Source of the DNA: an uncultured Gammaproteobacteria bacterium
GTDB lineage: Bacteria > Pseudomonadota > Gammaproteobacteria > Chromatiales > Chromatiaceae
Assembly: GCA_937926265.1 (NCBI GenBank)
Contig: CALAZS010000068.1
Location: 1-21,005, forward strand
Direction of reading: 5' to 3'
DNA length: 21,005 bases
The position numbers and the translations under genes were made by a program. Of the stretch, positions 20,959-21,005 are shown in pieces. The notes under the pieces were generated by a model that was given only the letters and a program-made list of their open reading frames with translations, did no database searches and was not told the DNA's origin. Each line of letters opens with the position of its first letter. The first letter of the stretch is position 1.

Positions 20959-21005
20959 ATGACACAAAACATCCACAATGATCGAATCCTGATTCTTGAT
21001 TTCGG
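20959..21005 (+). CDS. guaA: GMP synthase (glutamine-hydrolysing), N-terminus only
   Basis: ATG 20959 opens MTQNIHNDRILILDF, which matches the E. coli GuaA start (MTENIHKHRILILDF) closely; the frame runs off the right edge after 15 codons. GuaA turns XMP into GMP using ATP and glutamine, the step after GuaB. The position right after guaB supports the call. No strong Shine-Dalgarno is seen; GGATAAG lies a few bases upstream. Confidence 0.9.
   Translation, partial: MTQNIHNDRILILDF

Overview
The window is about 21 kb of chromosome from a gammaproteobacterium, with roughly mid-40s percent G+C by eye. Three things point there. The block rlmN-pilW-rodZ-hisS-yfgM-bamB-der, followed by xseA-guaB-guaA, is conserved in Pseudomonas-like Gammaproteobacteria. 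RelA is the gammaproteobacterial monofunctional type. A PhoP/PhoQ-type pair closely resembles the enterobacterial one. I cannot name a genus. PilW suggests type IV pili. No phage, IS element, CRISPR array, tRNA or rRNA was seen.

Layout. (1) Positions 1-2938, minus strand: a three-gene unit of a CHASE2 membrane adenylate cyclase, a periplasmic SH3-domain protein, and the N-terminus of an exported protein that runs off the left edge. (2) 3062-6113, plus strand: a glycine-zipper lipoprotein, a small exported basic protein, a phoP-like response regulator and a phoQ-like sensor kinase, apparently one operon. The divergent region before it holds a near-consensus PhoP box with a well-placed -10, and a perfect DnaA box. 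(3) 6235-9818: a DUF1015 protein and relA, separated by a long palindrome. (4) 9959-17732: rRNA/tRNA methylation (rlmN), type IV pilus assembly (pilW), cell shape (rodZ), tRNA charging (hisS), outer-membrane assembly (yfgM, bamB) and ribosome maturation (der). ispG, usual between rodZ and hisS, is absent; a terminator hairpin sits there instead. (5) xseA converges on der with a 23-bp overlap. It is divergent from guaB, which has a recognisable sigma70 promoter. guaA starts at the right edge.

The genes are mostly housekeeping. The structure that genes do not explain is in the spacers. Three spacers (7476-7577, 14353-14477, 20833-20937) hold elements of one architecture: 24-30 nt inverted-repeat arms of unrelated sequence, enclosing short hairpins whose loops are GGGA or GGA. 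Each carries ACAGGGATGT, which matches the core of the known CsrA/RsmA binding consensus. Base-pair changes in one copy are mostly G-U wobbles on the strand that carries the GGA loops, which suggests selection on RNA. One copy is in the relA leader. A fourth, unrelated palindrome (20704-20798) is next to the third copy between guaB and guaA. Separately, several envelope proteins carry short in-frame tandem repeats of 12 or 15 bp.
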